Shown piece by piece: positions 3,959 to 5,371 of a stretch of 5,371 bases of DNA. Position numbers and translations under genes: made by a program. Positions within the stretch are counted from its first letter, which is position 1. Every line of letters starts with the position of its first letter. The notes beneath the pieces were generated by a model. It ran no database searches. It was not told the DNA's origin and saw only the letters and a list, made by a program, of their open reading frames with translations. The stretch is taken from positions 1-5,371 of the forward strand of contig JANYEU010000352.1 of the NCBI GenBank assembly GCA_025362915.1, in the 5' to 3' direction. Origin of the DNA: Chitinophagaceae bacterium. GTDB lineage: Bacteria; Bacteroidota; Bacteroidia; Chitinophagales; Chitinophagaceae.

Positions 3959-5371
3959 ATGAGCGTACATTTAAGTGAACAAGAACTGGTAAGAAGAGAA
4001 AAATTGGCCAAGCTACAGGCAGCTGGCATAGATGCTTACCCCGCGGCACTATATCCTGTTTCGCATTATTCTTCGCTAGTAAAAAAAGAGTATGCGGAAA
4101 TGCTTTATGTAAGATATAAAGCTACAAAGCCTGACGTAGTAGAACCATATAGCGTTGTTATTGGTCAACTAATGCAAAGAGAAGAGACGTTTAATGCGGT
4201 AGAAGAGGATAGACCAGAGGAAAGACTAACCGCTTGCCTTGCAGGCAGGATAATGAGCATTAACGATAAGGGTAAGGTTTTTTTTATTAAGATACAAGAC
4301 AGTAAGGGCATCATTCAGTTGTATGTAAAACGGGATGACATTTGCCCTGAAGAAGATAAATCCTTTTGGGATACGGTGATAAAACACGGGTTGGATCTGG
4401 GTGACTTTATTGGCGTTACGGGTTATGTTTTCATTACCAAAACGGGCGAAACCTCTTTGCATACGCAAACACTTACCCTATTGGCTAAGTCGTTGAAGCC
4501 ATTGCCGGTGGTAAAAAGGGATGAGGAGGGAAATGTATTTGATGAAGTGACCGATCCGGAATTCCGTTACCGTCAACGTTATGTAGACTTGGTAATTAAC
4601 CCTGCGGTGAAAGATACATTTGTAAAACGTACCACGCTGATGAATACCATCCGTACTTTTTTAAATGGTTATGGTGCGCTTGAAGTGGATACACCTGTGC
4701 TGCAAAGTATTCCTGGAGGTGCGGCGGCCAGACCCTTTATCACCCATCACAATGCCTTGGATATTCCTTTGTATCTACGTATTGCCAACGAGTTATACTT
4801 GAAAAGATTGATTGTTGGGGGATTTGATTGGGTGTATGAGTTTAGCCGAAACTTCCGCAATGAGGGTATGGACAGAACGCATAACCCAGAGTTTACCGTG
4901 CTGGAATGGTACACTGCCTACAAGGATTATTATTGGATGATGGAAATAACGGAGCAACTGTTTGAACAGATTGCCATTGCCTTGCACGGAACGACAGAGG
5001 TGACTGTGGGCGATAAGATAATTAGTTTCAAGGCGCCTTTCAAGCGTATCAGCATCCATGAAGCCATCAAGGAAAATACTGGAATTGATGTAAGCTATAA
5101 GGACGAAGCTGGACTGAGGGACGTTTGTAAACAACTGGAAATAGGTGTTCCCAACAATATTGGTAAGGGTAAATTGATTGATGAAATATTTGGTGCCACC
5201 AGCGAGCATACTTACATACAACCAACCTTCATCATTGATTATCCGGTAGAGATGAGTCCGCTTACCAAGAAACACCGCAGCAAGGAAGGATTGGTAGAAC
5301 GTTTTGAATTGATGGTAAACGGAAAAGAGATTGCGAATGCCTATAGCGAATTGAATGACCCGATAGACCAA
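3959..5371 (+). CDS. lysS: Lysine--tRNA ligase, class II (3' end cut by the window)
   Basis: Charges tRNA-Lys with lysine in the cytoplasm, via lysyl-adenylate. 471 codons are present without a stop. The N-terminus MSVHLSEQELVRREKLAKL is typical of Bacteroidota LysS, which supports the ATG at 3959. An anticodon-binding OB-fold spans about residues 92-183 (LAGRIMS, IQDSKGIIQLYVKRDDICP, LGDFIGVTGYVF). The class II catalytic domain follows: motif 1 around IRTFLNGYGALEVDTP (231-246), the IPGGAAARPFITHHNALD segment (251-268), LYLRIANELYLKRLIVGGF (271-289), and motif 2 with FRNEG (299-303) and HNPEFT (308-313). The last visible part reaches NAYSELNDPIDQ, so motif 3 (the G-x-G-x-D-R helix) and the C-terminus lie beyond the window. 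Odd points: the linker between Y32 and A95 is roughly 30 residues longer than in the LysS proteins I remember, and the usual RRIMGK segment reads INDKGK (101-106). The gene has its own -7 box and no overlap with the permease gene. Identity is secure. Confidence 0.96.
   Translation, partial: MSVHLSEQELVRREKLAKLQAAGIDAYPAALYPVSHYSSLVKKEYAEMLYVRYKATKPDVVEPYSVVIGQLMQREETFNAVEEDRPEERLTACLAGRIMSINDKGKVFFIKIQDSKGIIQLYVKRDDICPEEDKSFWDTVIKHGLDLGDFIGVTGYVFITKTGETSLHTQTLTLLAKSLKPLPVVKRDEEGNVFDEVTDPEFRYRQRYVDLVINPAVKDTFVKRTTLMNTIRTFLNGYGALEVDTPVLQSIPGGAAARPFITHHNALDIPLYLRIANELYLKRLIVGGFDWVYEFSRNFRNEGMDRTHNPEFTVLEWYTAYKDYYWMMEITEQLFEQIAIALHGTTEVTVGDKIISFKAPFKRISIHEAIKENTGIDVSYKDEAGLRDVCKQLEIGVPNNIGKGKLIDEIFGATSEHTYIQPTFIIDYPVEMSPLTKKHRSKEGLVERFELMVNGKEIANAYSELNDPIDQ
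4233..4249. repeat. REP-like GC-rich palindrome inside lysS
   Basis: CTTGCCT (4233-4239) and AGGCAGG (4243-4249) pair around a TGC loop, with one G-T position. It is noticeably G+C-rich beside the surrounding AT-rich codons. It resembles the TGCCTGC...GCAGGCAGG palindromes that I remember as dispersed repeats in some Bacteroidota. In the lysS frame it encodes about A92-R97 (ACLAGR), at the end of the expanded linker and overlapping the conserved AGR of the OB-fold. Confidence 0.4.

Noticed and set aside
4793..5371. A long open frame on the minus strand at the right edge (about 192 codons)
   Set aside because: It lies entirely antisense to the strongly conserved lysS catalytic domain, resembles no family I know, and starts at a TTG at the window edge. 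It is a shadow of lysS codon structure.
3959..5371. A possible frameshift in lysS
   Set aside because: Placing the ATG correctly at 3959 gives one continuous frame of 471 codons to the window edge, with conserved LysS sequence throughout.

Overview
The window looks like chromosomal DNA from a Bacteroidota bacterium, most likely Chitinophagaceae or a close relative. Four things suggest this. There is a DUF4292 lipoprotein beside an EnvC-type murein hydrolase activator. Coding starts lack Shine-Dalgarno sequences. One promoter carries the Bacteroidota-type TAnnTTTG -7 box. LysS has features I remember from Chitinophagaceae, such as an LEWYTAYKDYYWMM stretch. The placement comes from protein motifs and memory, not from a database search. 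Base composition is moderately AT-rich throughout, and no transposase, phage gene, rRNA, tRNA or CRISPR array is visible.

All five genes read rightward. Positions 1-89 hold a perfect 14-bp palindrome and perhaps the last codons of an upstream gene. Then come dut (90-536, dUTPase), a 101-bp gap filled largely by a near-perfect long inverted repeat (565-619), a DUF4292 outer-membrane-type lipoprotein (638-1459), an EnvC-like divisome amidase activator with a degenerate LytM domain (1513-2937), and an EamA/DMT-family permease (2950-3813) whose TTG start lies 12 bp past the EnvC stop in the same frame. A 145-bp gap follows, containing a 21-bp tandem repeat and a -7 promoter box. The window ends inside lysS (3959 to the window edge), which lacks its C-terminal part, including class II motif 3.

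The genes form two transcriptional blocks. The dut-DUF4292-envC-eamA block has short gaps and no convincing terminator, although the hairpin after dut could divide or tune it. It joins nucleotide-pool sanitation with envelope and division functions. lysS appears to have its own promoter.

The proteins belong to known families and I see no novel multi-gene system. The most interesting signals are non-coding or inside a housekeeping gene: the 18-bp-arm inverted repeat after dut, the helically phased 21-bp repeat array before lysS, and an expanded, repeat-bearing linker in the N-terminal domain of LysS.
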